Below are positions 36,541 through 45,020 of a DNA stretch of 64,000 bases, in pieces (position 1 is the first letter of the stretch; each line of letters starts with the position of its first letter). The stretch comes from Bacteroidota bacterium (lineage in GTDB: Bacteria > Bacteroidota > Bacteroidia > Bacteroidales > Lentimicrobiaceae), in assembly GCA_009773455.1 (NCBI GenBank), contig WSXU01000008.1, positions 1 to 64,000 of the forward strand, read 5' to 3'. The notes under the pieces are model-generated. The model was not told the DNA's origin, did not search any database, and saw only the letters and a list, made by a program, of their open reading frames with translations. The position numbers and the translations under genes were made by a program.

Positions 36541-37608
36541 TTACTTTTTCAGGAAAACTTTTACCGAAACCGGCTGGTGATCTGATTCCTTAAATCCGGT
36601 AGGCGTGGTTGTCGCAGATACCAGTCCGACATTGGGTGAAAGAACGAAAAAATCGATCAGGGTGGTCTTTGTCCTGCCTTCCTGGTAAGGAATATCAACA
36701 TCACGGTTTGTCGGATGAAGAGGATCCCAGGCATATTGCCAGCCCTCCGGAAGGAAATCGGCGGGAACCGGAGGTCTGATGCTCTTTACCAGGTAATTAT
36801 CCTGCACCGCCGTGCTGTCAAAAATGGCAGGGTTCTGATTCCAGTCGCCGCCGATGATCACATAATTACCTTTTGCATATTCGGTAGTCATCATCTCTTT
36901 TAACTGGGACAGCTCCTTGCCCCGTATTTCAGCAGCATCACCAAAGGCTGAATTATGTGTATTCACCAGCACCAGTTGTTTGCCGTTGCCTGTGTTATAC
37001 CTTGTCAGCAAATAACAACGCTTCAGCATAAACAGGCTCATTGGCCAGGAATATCCTGAATTAAAGGCATATCTCACAGCATCGGCCGGAATGGCTTTTC
37101 CGATGGTAACAATTCCTGCCCTGACCTTACCCATGGGCTGCATCACGGGCATAGGGACCCAGGCTTTGTAATTCATTGCAAAAAACGTTTGATGACCGGT
37201 AAATTTATTACGGATAAGTCGGAACTGATTGGCATACCAGCTTCGTTTGGCCATGGTATCCACCTCCTGCAGCAGGATAAAATCTGACCCGCTGAAATTA
37301 TCAAGCCGCTGCATAACTTCACCAAGATACCGGTCGTACAACTCTTTTTCCGGCCTGACCATGGTTCCCCCCTCATAGAAAAAATCCATTTCAGCACCCA
37401 GTCCGCAATACCCGATATTATAGGTAGTCAGGGTAAGCGTGTCCTTCAACTCCGTAGCGTTTCCAATAATTTCCAGTTCACTGGCAGGATCCGGATCAAA
37501 TTCAGTTATGGTTTGCCAGATGAAAAAAGACAATAATCCGGCAATCAGTAAAATGATCACCCTGAGTACCATCTTCAGAATTTTCCCTGCAACACTTGTT
37601 TTAAGCAT
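36541..37608 (-). CDS. Membrane-anchored endonuclease/exonuclease/phosphatase family protein
   Basis: 355 residues with one N-terminal transmembrane segment (about 9-33), then the EEP fold: TLTTYNIGYCGLGAEM, LLQEVDT (catalytic Glu), NTHNSAF, GGDWNQNP and SDHQPVSV (catalytic His). The family includes DNase I-like nucleases, sphingomyelinases and inositol-phosphate phosphatases. Its membrane anchor puts the catalytic part outside the cytoplasm, so a phosphodiester lipid or extracellular nucleic acid is a plausible substrate. Probably co-transcribed with the nitroreductase gene. Confidence 0.9.
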   Translation of the reverse strand: MLKTSVAGKILKMVLRVIILLIAGLLSFFIWQTITEFDPDPASELEIIGNATELKDTLTLTTYNIGYCGLGAEMDFFYEGGTMVRPEKELYDRYLGEVMQRLDNFSGSDFILLQEVDTMAKRSWYANQFRLIRNKFTGHQTFFAMNYKAWVPMPVMQPMGKVRAGIVTIGKAIPADAVRYAFNSGYSWPMSLFMLKRCYLLTRYNTGNGKQLVLVNTHNSAFGDAAEIRGKELSQLKEMMTTEYAKGNYVIIGGDWNQNPAIFDSTAVQDNYLVKSIRPPVPADFLPEGWQYAWDPLHPTNRDVDIPYQEGRTKTTLIDFFVLSPNVGLVSATTTPTGFKESDHQPVSVKVFLKK

Positions 37609-37944
37609 AATACTTGATTCTTTATCGTTGATACAACTTCAATACATCCGAATACCTTTGCCAGAAAGGCAATTTACAGAAATATGCCATGTTTTTTCGG
37701 CTTATCACTGAGGCAGAATTGACTGACTTATCCGGATCTGAATTGATTGAATTCCTGTTTTGAATCGGACTGAAACATAAATATTATTAAAGATTCTGTG
37801 CTGTGTAATTAAAACCCTGCCGAAGCGTCAAAATACGTGCTGTAGCATAAGGTCTGGCTGATTGGCCGGTTTTAGTTTAATAAAAATACAAAAAATCACT
37901 AATTTTACCACCTGTAAAGGGACTAATAACCAAAATTACTAAAA
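37609..37944. other. Intergenic region between the EEP gene and the GH3 gene
   Basis: 336 bp between divergent genes. It should carry both promoters. TAATTTTA near 37898 is a seven-of-eight match to TAnnTTTG. I see no small gene, repeat or structured RNA in it. Confidence 0.45.
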
Positions 37945-39498
37945 ATGCCATTGCTCGGATCTATTATTAAAAGCGCCATCGAACTGCCCGGTAAAATCCC
38001 TCTTGAAAAAATCAGGCGGGCAAACCCGGCGAAGCAACAGGCTGCCACCTTAAAAAAACTCCTTCGCAGTGCCCAGTACACTTCATTTGGGGAGGCATAT
38101 GATTTTGGCGGGATACTCAAAAACAAAAATGCTGTCAAAGCCTTCAGGCAACAGGTTCCCATCCATGACTACAATTCCATTCATCAGCGCTGGTGGTACC
38201 GCACCCTTAACGGGGAAGCCTTTGTAAGCTGGCCGGGTAAAATCAAGTACTTCGCACTGAGTTCGGGAACCAGTGAGGCTTCCAGCAAGTACATTCCGGT
38301 TACAGCAGATATGCTTAAGGCCATCAAGAAAACAAGTATCAAGCAGCTGTTCACGCTGGCAAAATATGATCTTCCCCGTGATTTTTATGAAAGGGGCATC
38401 CTGATGCTTGGCGGAAGTACCCACCTTCATTTCAACGGCACCTATTATGAAGGTGACCTATCGGGCATCACAGCCGGAAATATCCCTTTCTGGTTTCAGC
38501 ATTTTTACAAACCGGGTAAACGCATCTCTAAAGAGCGCGACTGGACCACCAAACTCGATGAGATCGTAAAAAATGCCAGGGACTGGGATATCGGGGTTGT
38601 ATCAGGGGTACCTGCCTGGATCCAGATCATGATGGAACGCATCATCAAACATTACAATGTAAAAACCATCCACGATATCTGGCCAAATCTATCCATTTAC
38701 GTACACGGGGGAGTATCTTTTGCTCCATATGCAAAAACCTTTGAAAAGCTGCTTTCGAAACCTCTGATTTACATTGAAACCTACCTGGCATCGGAAGGAT
38801 TTATCGCTTTTCAGGCCCGGAAAGATACCATTGCGATGCAGTTGGTACTCGACAACGGACTGTTTTTTGAATTCGTACCATTTAATGAAGAAAACTTTGA
38901 TCCTGACGGACAAATCAGGGTTGAAGCAACTTCCTGCACAATTGAAAATGTTGAAGAAGGCAAAGAATATGCCCTGCTGCTGAGTTCCTGTGCCGGCGCC
39001 TGGCGTTACCTGATTGGTGATACCATCAAATTCACATCAAAAGCACTGTCAGAAATTGTTATTACCGGAAGAACAAAACACTTCCTGAATTTGTGCGGAG
39101 AACACCTCTCGCAGGAAAACATGAACAGGGCCATCCAGCTGCTTGAGGAACAGATGAATATACCTGTTCCTGAATTTACGGTTGCCGGCATCGAACACGA
39201 CAGCATGTTTGCACACAAATGGTACCTGGGAACAACCAGCGACCCGGCAACCATTGATGTTCAGGCCATACGTGAACGCATCGACCAGAATCTGAAAGAT
39301 TTGAACGACGACTACCGTGTGGAAAGGATCGCTGCCATCAGGGAAGTGATTGTTGAAGTGCTGCCTCTCCGGCATTTTTATGATTATATGAAACTCCGGG
39401 GCAAAGAGGGCGGTCAGAATAAGTTCCCAAGGGTCATCAGAAATGAAAAACTAACCGATTGGGAGGCCTATCTCAACAACAATGTGAGGAATAAATAA
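37945..39498 (+). CDS. GH3 auxin-responsive promoter family acyl-adenylating enzyme
   Basis: 517 residues of the GH3 family, known from plants where members adenylate a carboxylic acid and join it to an amino acid. The three ATP-binding motifs are present: FALSSGTSEASSKYIPVT (about 103-120), YIETYLASEGFIAF, and WRYLIGDTIKFTS with the C-terminal TGRTKHFLNLCGEHLS segment. Bacterial GH3 proteins are common in Bacteroidota, but their substrates are poorly known. A LysE-family exporter starts 8 bp after its stop, so an exported amino-acid conjugate is possible. This link is inference. Confidence 0.92.
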   Translation: MPLLGSIIKSAIELPGKIPLEKIRRANPAKQQAATLKKLLRSAQYTSFGEAYDFGGILKNKNAVKAFRQQVPIHDYNSIHQRWWYRTLNGEAFVSWPGKIKYFALSSGTSEASSKYIPVTADMLKAIKKTSIKQLFTLAKYDLPRDFYERGILMLGGSTHLHFNGTYYEGDLSGITAGNIPFWFQHFYKPGKRISKERDWTTKLDEIVKNARDWDIGVVSGVPAWIQIMMERIIKHYNVKTIHDIWPNLSIYVHGGVSFAPYAKTFEKLLSKPLIYIETYLASEGFIAFQARKDTIAMQLVLDNGLFFEFVPFNEENFDPDGQIRVEATSCTIENVEEGKEYALLLSSCAGAWRYLIGDTIKFTSKALSEIVITGRTKHFLNLCGEHLSQENMNRAIQLLEEQMNIPVPEFTVAGIEHDSMFAHKWYLGTTSDPATIDVQAIRERIDQNLKDLNDDYRVERIAAIREVIVEVLPLRHFYDYMKLRGKEGGQNKFPRVIRNEKLTDWEAYLNNNVRNK

Positions 39499-39505
39499 CC
39501 AACAT

Positions 39506-40129
39506 ATGCACCCTCTGCTGGAAGGAATGATTCTGGGTTTTACCCTGGCCATTATGCTGGGGCCGGCGATGTTTTCGCTCATCCAGACCAGCATTCACCG
39601 TGGATTATACCGCGGTATTCTGCTTGCAGGTGGAATCTTTCTCAGCGATCTTGCCCTTGTAGTGCTTTGCTACCTTGGCGCTGTACAGGTAATCGGAAAC
39701 GACCGGAATTATCTGATGTTCGGAATTATCGGGGGTCTTGTGCTGGTGGTTTTCGGCGTGGTCACATTCCTGCGCAAAGTGCAGGTAACCGACGACAACA
39801 ACCTCATTAATGTTAAAATGCCCGGGCCCCTTACATATATCTTTAAAGGGTTTTTCCTGAATTTCGCCAACCCTTTCGTCTGGATTTTCTGGGTTTCTGT
39901 CATGGTTACCGTCAGTTCGAGCTACAGTACCGACTCCTGGTCGATAAAAACATTTTTCGCCGGCAGCCTGCTCACCATCTTCACCACAGATATACTGAAA
40001 GTGGTCATCGCGAGTAAACTCAAACGGTACCTGAAACCACGCATCCTGATCATGATCAATCATGCGGTTGGAATACTTCTGGTTCTGTTCGGTATTTACC
40101 TGGTCGTCAGGACTTTTCTGAATTTCTGA
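39506..40129 (+). CDS. LysE family amino-acid exporter-like protein
   Basis: 207 residues with six predicted membrane helices. The LysE/RhtB start MLGPAMFSLIQTSIHRGL and the central NFANPFVWIFWVSV segment are clear. The family exports basic or neutral amino acids and homoserine lactones. The gene starts 8 bp after the GH3 stop and is followed by an inverted-repeat element that may act as terminator. Substrate unknown. Confidence 0.9.
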   Translation: MHPLLEGMILGFTLAIMLGPAMFSLIQTSIHRGLYRGILLAGGIFLSDLALVVLCYLGAVQVIGNDRNYLMFGIIGGLVLVVFGVVTFLRKVQVTDDNNLINVKMPGPLTYIFKGFFLNFANPFVWIFWVSVMVTVSSSYSTDSWSIKTFFAGSLLTIFTTDILKVVIASKLKRYLKPRILIMINHAVGILLVLFGIYLVVRTFLNF

Positions 40130-40149
40130 ATCGCTTTTGTCATTTATAT

Positions 40150-40314
40150 AAACACTGGAGGCTGTCTCATAAGTTAGTATAGGCTTCGTTCCGATAGCTA
40201 TCGGAATCGCTCAGCCTGACATCTGATAATCAATCTATTGTCATATTGAGTCCCGATAGCTATCGGGATCGAAATATAGACAATTCCTGGGTTATGAGAC
40301 AGCCTCTTGTGTTT
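40150..40314. mobile_element. 165-bp MITE-like inverted-repeat element
   Basis: Outer arms AAACAC (40150-40155) and GTGTTT (40309-40314), then perfect 15-bp terminal inverted repeats GAGGCTGTCTCATAA (40158-40172) and its complement (40292-40306). Inside are two nearly identical palindromes, CCGATAGCTATCGG (40191-40204) and CCCGATAGCTATCGGG (40252-40267). No ORF is present. The terminal repeats resemble those of DDE-type insertion sequences. It lies between convergent lysE-like and recJ genes and could also end transcription from both sides. Confidence 0.6.
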
Positions 40315-40336
40315 ATCAAAGTGTGAAATTTCCTGC

Positions 40337-42136
40337 CTATTCAGATGGGCTAATCTTTATATCCTTGATATTCAGTTGAATATCCTTCTTGCCATTCCAC
40401 TCGTTTTCTTCAATGTGATAACATATATTGAATGGTCTGCCACTGCTGATGTAGGGGAAATGATCGCCCTGCTGGAAGGCAATGGCAGGAAAAGGTGCAG
40501 AAGCAATTTCAGGATGTCCGATGGTCAGTTTCAGATGATTTTTACCGACAACCCGGCCATAACCATTGTCAATAACCCCGTTGGTCTGGAAAACAGGCGA
40601 CATATTGCCCGGGCCGAAAGGAGCAAACTGTTTCAGCACCCGCATAAATTTCTGGTTGATCTCATTCAGTTTGATGTCCAGGTCTATTTCAACTTCCGGG
40701 GTGAGCATATCTTCGCTGATCATGCGGGTGGCCACCGTTTCGAATTTCTCAATAAAGGCATCCAGATTCTCTGGTTTCATTGATAAACCGGCGGCATATT
40801 TATGTCCGCCAAAATGCTCAAGCAGATCGCTGCATTCATCGATCGCATCGTAAATGTCGAAATCCTTGATCGACCTTGCTGAACCGGTGATCAGGCCATT
40901 TGACTGGGTAAGCACAATTGTGGGCCGGTAATAGGATTCTATCAGCCGGGAAGCAACGATGCCGATCACCCCTTTGTGCCAGTCGGGGTTATAAACCACG
41001 GTGGAGCGGGCACTCCGGAGACGTGGTACAGTCTTGATGGCATCCATGGCCATATCGGTGGTGGTTGAATCAAGGTCGCGGCGGGTGGTGTTGAAGTCGT
41101 TGATCTGTTGGCCAATGCGCTCAGCCTTTTCGTCATCTTCACAAATCAGCAGCTCTACCGAGTTCCTTCCGCTTTCGATGCGGCCGGCGGCATTGATGCG
41201 CGGCCCCAGCAGAAAAACCAGATCGGAAATGGTTAATTCACGGCTGAAAATAAATTCTTCCGGATCTCCTTCATTCCCATTGACCAGTCCATTGGCCTCG
41301 GTGACAGCATTAACCGGTTTGCGGTTAACGTTTGAAAATTTCAGGATGGCTTCGAATCCGGGTCTGGGGCTTTGGTTGAGCAGTTTCAGCCCGTAATAGG
41401 CCAGTATCCGGTTTTCGCCGGTGATCGGTACTATGTCGGAAGCAATGCTGACGACGACCAGATCAAGGTATTTGTTCAGTGTTGAAAAAGGCATTCCCCT
41501 GGTCGAAGCCAGTGCCTGGATCAATTTGAACCCAACGCCGCACCCCGATAATTCTTTGAACGGGTAAGAGCAATCCAGCCTTTTGGCATCGAGTACCGCC
41601 ACCGCTTCGGGCAGAAATTCGCCCGGCCGGTGATGATCGCAGATGATAAAATCAATACCCTTCTCTTTTCCCCTGGCCACTTTTTCAATGGCTTTGATGC
41701 CGCAATCCAGCGCAATGACCAGGCTGAAACCGTTGTCAGCGGCAAAATCCACACTCTGGAAAGATATCCCGTAACCTTCGGCATACCTGTCAGGAATATA
41801 AAAATCAATCTTATTGTGTCCGAGTTCTCTCAGGAAGGTATAAACCAGGGCTACGGCCGTGGTTCCATCCACATCATAATCGCCGTACACCAGGATTTTT
41901 TCACCTGTTTCAATCGCTTTAATGATCCTTTCAACGGCCTTGTCCATATCCTTCATCAGGAAGGGGTCGTGAAGGTTGCTGAGTTCCGGTCTGAAAAATG
42001 CACGCGCCTCCGCAAAGGTATTCACATCCCTTTGTACCAACAGTTCGGCCAATGCCGGCGCCACACCCAACGCTGCAGCCAGGTGAGTAACCTTTTCAGG
42101 ATCTCCGCCCGGTTTCAATACCCATCGCTTATGCAT
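40337..42136 (-). CDS. recJ: Single-stranded-DNA exonuclease RecJ
   Basis: RecJ degrades 5' single-stranded DNA in recombination and mismatch repair. The 599-residue protein has motifs of the DHH family: YGDYDVDGTTA near residue 84, ALDCG, and CDHHRPGEFLP; the DHHA1 domain follows with GGHKYAAGLSM near residue 450, and a C-terminal OB-type region. It appears to be complete and monocistronic. Confidence 0.96.
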   Translation of the reverse strand: MHKRWVLKPGGDPEKVTHLAAALGVAPALAELLVQRDVNTFAEARAFFRPELSNLHDPFLMKDMDKAVERIIKAIETGEKILVYGDYDVDGTTAVALVYTFLRELGHNKIDFYIPDRYAEGYGISFQSVDFAADNGFSLVIALDCGIKAIEKVARGKEKGIDFIICDHHRPGEFLPEAVAVLDAKRLDCSYPFKELSGCGVGFKLIQALASTRGMPFSTLNKYLDLVVVSIASDIVPITGENRILAYYGLKLLNQSPRPGFEAILKFSNVNRKPVNAVTEANGLVNGNEGDPEEFIFSRELTISDLVFLLGPRINAAGRIESGRNSVELLICEDDEKAERIGQQINDFNTTRRDLDSTTTDMAMDAIKTVPRLRSARSTVVYNPDWHKGVIGIVASRLIESYYRPTIVLTQSNGLITGSARSIKDFDIYDAIDECSDLLEHFGGHKYAAGLSMKPENLDAFIEKFETVATRMISEDMLTPEVEIDLDIKLNEINQKFMRVLKQFAPFGPGNMSPVFQTNGVIDNGYGRVVGKNHLKLTIGHPEIASAPFPAIAFQQGDHFPYISSGRPFNICYHIEENEWNGKKDIQLNIKDIKISPSE

Positions 42137-42395
42137 TATCAGAATTTTTCAAAGGGTAAAAATAGGGAATTCATGGCAGATTCAGGAATAAAAATCTACG
42201 ATCAGCAATTGAATTTGTAAAAATAACGAATATGCAATTTTCCCGCTTCACGGAATCGGCAGTAAATGAACTGAAAAATAAGCTGCCGCTATTTCGAATT
42301 CTTACAACAAAAATGAAAAAGGCCGGTCTCTTTCATTGCGGGGTATTTTATTCATTTACACTGAAATTCCCGTAAAAACTCACAATTTGAACGGA

Positions 42396-43214
42396 TTAAA
42401 TGGTTTTCAAATCCTCAGGAAACGGATTCGGGCTGTATTGCCTTTTCAGCCAGCTACTCAGTCCGTCAAGACCCGGGAACAATACCCTTTCGGTGATGTT
42501 GGCCTGATCGAGCTTATCGCGGATTTCCCATTTCAGCTTTGCAGGAATAACAATCCGGTAAAACAGGTCCGGATGATCGCTGAGCCAGCGGTTCATCACC
42601 AGGGTAGCATTCGACATCAGCGAAAACAGGGCGTGCTGGTTCACGATGCGTTCGTCCATCGACGGCGGCTCAAGGAACAGCACAAACCGGTGGTCAGACA
42701 TCGCTTCCAGTTTTTTCAGCGAATTACATTCCAGCTCCAGCATCTGGGGTGTAAACACATTGGAGCCTTCTTCCCTGATGATCTCATGGAGCCCTTTGGG
42801 GAGGAAACTGTTGGATTTAACATAATTCAGGCACCAGATCACGCCGTCGATATCAAATTTCAGAATATTTGCCGTGGCAAAATGCAGGGCGACATAGGGC
42901 GAATAGGTCCAGTCGAGCAGGCGGGTAGGTAGTCCGTGGTGCTGGGCAATGGCCAGCAGGTTCCAGAGCGATTCTCCGGAAACGGTGTTGCGGTGGGCAT
43001 ATTTTCTGAAATTCCGGAGCAGGTGACGTTCCAGTTCGTGGTAAGGTCCGCCGATGCGCATCAGGCTGGTTTTCAATTCATACGATGCATCCGACAAACC
43101 CCGGTAAACATATGGTGACCTGAATCTTCCGAGGTTCCCGTCCCATGAATCGCGGAACAGCATCTCCTGCAGTTCGCTCCAGTTTGAAATTCTGATATCC
43201 GTTGGTGATTTCAT
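42396..43214 (-). CDS. FRG domain-containing protein
   Basis: 272 residues. The signature F/Y-R-G motif is Tyr37-Arg38-Gly39 (YRGLSDASYEL), and the conserved block QHHGLPTRLLDWTYSPYVAL lies at 91-110. The FRG domain is named after this motif; it has no settled biochemical activity and recurs near phage-defence and toxin genes, though many copies are isolated as here. Its neighbours do not hint at a defence island. No signal peptide or membrane helix. I do not infer a function. Confidence 0.88.
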   Translation of the reverse strand: MKSPTDIRISNWSELQEMLFRDSWDGNLGRFRSPYVYRGLSDASYELKTSLMRIGGPYHELERHLLRNFRKYAHRNTVSGESLWNLLAIAQHHGLPTRLLDWTYSPYVALHFATANILKFDIDGVIWCLNYVKSNSFLPKGLHEIIREEGSNVFTPQMLELECNSLKKLEAMSDHRFVLFLEPPSMDERIVNQHALFSLMSNATLVMNRWLSDHPDLFYRIVIPAKLKWEIRDKLDQANITERVLFPGLDGLSSWLKRQYSPNPFPEDLKTI

Positions 43215-43539
43215 GGCTTGATTCCAATGCAGGGCGTGAATGAGGGTGAGTTATAAGTTATAAGCTCAAAGTAAAAAGTTCAAAGCTCAAAGTTTAAAGC
43301 TCAACCAACTTTGGATGGTTCAAAGCTCAAAGTAAAAAGTTTACCCGCCTTTCGAGGGTTCAAAGTTTACCACCTTCGGCAGACTATAAGTCTGAACTGC
43401 TAAGTACAGAGTTGTTCTCCATTTATTCGTCATTTTTACCCCGGGCCCGCCTGTCAAAGCATTCGTGCAGGCGCAGTCGAAGTGCGTCATTCGTCACTAC
43501 ATTTCACTCGCCCGTTTCAAAACTAAAAACTCAAATTTC
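43215..43539. other. Repetitive intergenic region between the FRG gene and the ABC permease gene
   Basis: 325 bp made mainly of short imperfect units of AAGCTCAAAGTAAAAAGTTC type (43255-43345). A divergent relative of the GCGTAGTCGA stem-loop lies at about 43466-43486. The permease terminator, if any, is not clear. No gene is seen. Confidence 0.7.
43255..43345. repeat. AAAGCTCAAAGT low-complexity tract
   Basis: At least five imperfect units of 10-20 bp built from AGCTCAAAGT and AAAAAGTT. A reverse-complement relative (AACTTTTAACTTTTTAC) is at 16590-16620 between fur and the small exported gene. Confidence 0.7.
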
Positions 43540-44799
43540 TCAAAAAGTCGACCGCATCGCTTCAACCGGATCAAGACGCGATGCCGACCATGCCGGAATA
43601 AAGCCTGAAACCAGGCCGATAACACCTGAAACCGTTACCCCGAGCGCAATGTTACCGAAAGTGAGGACAAGATTCATATCTGAAAAAGCAGAAATAAGCT
43701 GTGTAATGATAAAAATGATCAGCAGTCCGACCACGCCTCCGAAAATGGACAGGAAAACGGCTTCAAATAAAAACTGCTGAAGAATAAAGTAGTTCTTGGC
43801 GCCCATTGATTTCTGGATACCGATCTGCGCTGTACGTTCCTTCACCGAAACAAACATGATGTTGGCAATGCCGAATCCTCCCACAAGCAGTGAAAAACCA
43901 CCGATGATCCATCCGACAATGGCGACTACATTGAACAACTGGTCGAATCCCTGTGTAATAACGCTGGTTTCATTAATTGAAAAATCGTCTTCAACACCCG
44001 GTTTAAGTTTGCGCACCGAACGCATAATTCCGGTCAGTTCATCGGTCAGTTCCTCATTCGAAACCATGGGTTTTGCCCTGACCATGATCGCGGCACCTAT
44101 GTTATCCCCCTTCAGGTCGATGAAGTTTCGTCCGAAATTGACGGGAATCAGCACCTGATTATCATTTGAATTACCGAAACTTTTCTCACCCTCTTTTTTC
44201 AGCAGGCCGATCACTTCTATCTGCTGGCCAAATACCTTTATCCGTTTCCCCAGGGGTTCAGCATTCTCGAAAAGTGTGCGGGATATTTCATCTCCGATGA
44301 TGGCAACCGGCCTGCCCCCTGCCGATTCTTCAGGCGTAAAATAGCGCCCATCGGCAAACTCAATTGAATTTACCACGTTATAATCATGCGACACCGCAAC
44401 CACTGAAGCATTGTCGACCGAAGAGCCTGCATACTTAATCGTACGATTCATCTGTACCAGGTATGTACTTGCCTCGGCAGCCTGGCTTCTCCGCTGTATT
44501 TCCTGCAGATCGGCCATGGTTGGTTCCGGTCGTTTCATGTATTTCCACCAGGGATAGTCACCACCGAAAGCCCAGGGCCACTTCTGTACAAACAACACAT
44601 TGCTTCCAAGGGTGTTTATACTATCGCGAAGGGTACGCTCGATGGAATCGAAAACTGTGAATACTGAAATAATTGAAAAGATACCGATGGTAATTCCCAA
44701 CAATGACAAAATTGTTCTTACCTTGTTCACCACTATGGCACTGAGCGCAAACAAATAGCTTTCGCGCAGTAACCTGATAAAAATAATTGATTGTTTCAT
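43540..44799 (-). CDS. MacB-like ABC transporter permease (FtsX domain)
   Basis: 419 residues. One transmembrane helix near 18-45, then a periplasmic MacB_PCD domain (about 45-290), then an FtsX domain with three helices in the last 130 residues (GFGIANIMFVSVKERTAQIG, GVVGLLIIFIITQLISAF, GLVSGFIPAWSASRLDPVEA). The sequence SVKERTAQIGIQKSMGAK is typical of MacB-type permeases. Such permeases work with a cytoplasmic ATPase and drive lipoprotein release, peptide or antibiotic export by mechanotransmission. No ATPase gene is adjacent in the window, so the partner must be encoded elsewhere. Confidence 0.92.
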   Translation of the reverse strand: MKQSIIFIRLLRESYLFALSAIVVNKVRTILSLLGITIGIFSIISVFTVFDSIERTLRDSINTLGSNVLFVQKWPWAFGGDYPWWKYMKRPEPTMADLQEIQRRSQAAEASTYLVQMNRTIKYAGSSVDNASVVAVSHDYNVVNSIEFADGRYFTPEESAGGRPVAIIGDEISRTLFENAEPLGKRIKVFGQQIEVIGLLKKEGEKSFGNSNDNQVLIPVNFGRNFIDLKGDNIGAAIMVRAKPMVSNEELTDELTGIMRSVRKLKPGVEDDFSINETSVITQGFDQLFNVVAIVGWIIGGFSLLVGGFGIANIMFVSVKERTAQIGIQKSMGAKNYFILQQFLFEAVFLSIFGGVVGLLIIFIITQLISAFSDMNLVLTFGNIALGVTVSGVIGLVSGFIPAWSASRLDPVEAMRSTF

Positions 44800-45020
44800 C
44801 GGCGTTGGTTTATCCCGATGTAAAAATAATCATTTACTGCCATCTGACTGAAACTAATTCTTGTTCTTTGCCCCGATTTTTAATAAACTTGCACAAGTTT
44901 ATCATTTCCGGTAAAAAAATATTTCAGATTTGTAACGGACTGCCATTCAAACAGTAAAGAATGGGCCGGCCCGGGATGATAATTATATTAAAGTTACATT
45001 CACTTCCAGATTAGCAGAAA

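Noticed and set aside
37609-37944. Riboswitch or small RNA between the EEP and GH3 genes
   Set aside because: No stable hairpin set or known riboswitch core could be found by eye.
42336-42932. 198-codon plus-strand frame opposite the FRG gene
   Set aside because: Antisense shadow; the minus frame has the FRG motifs.
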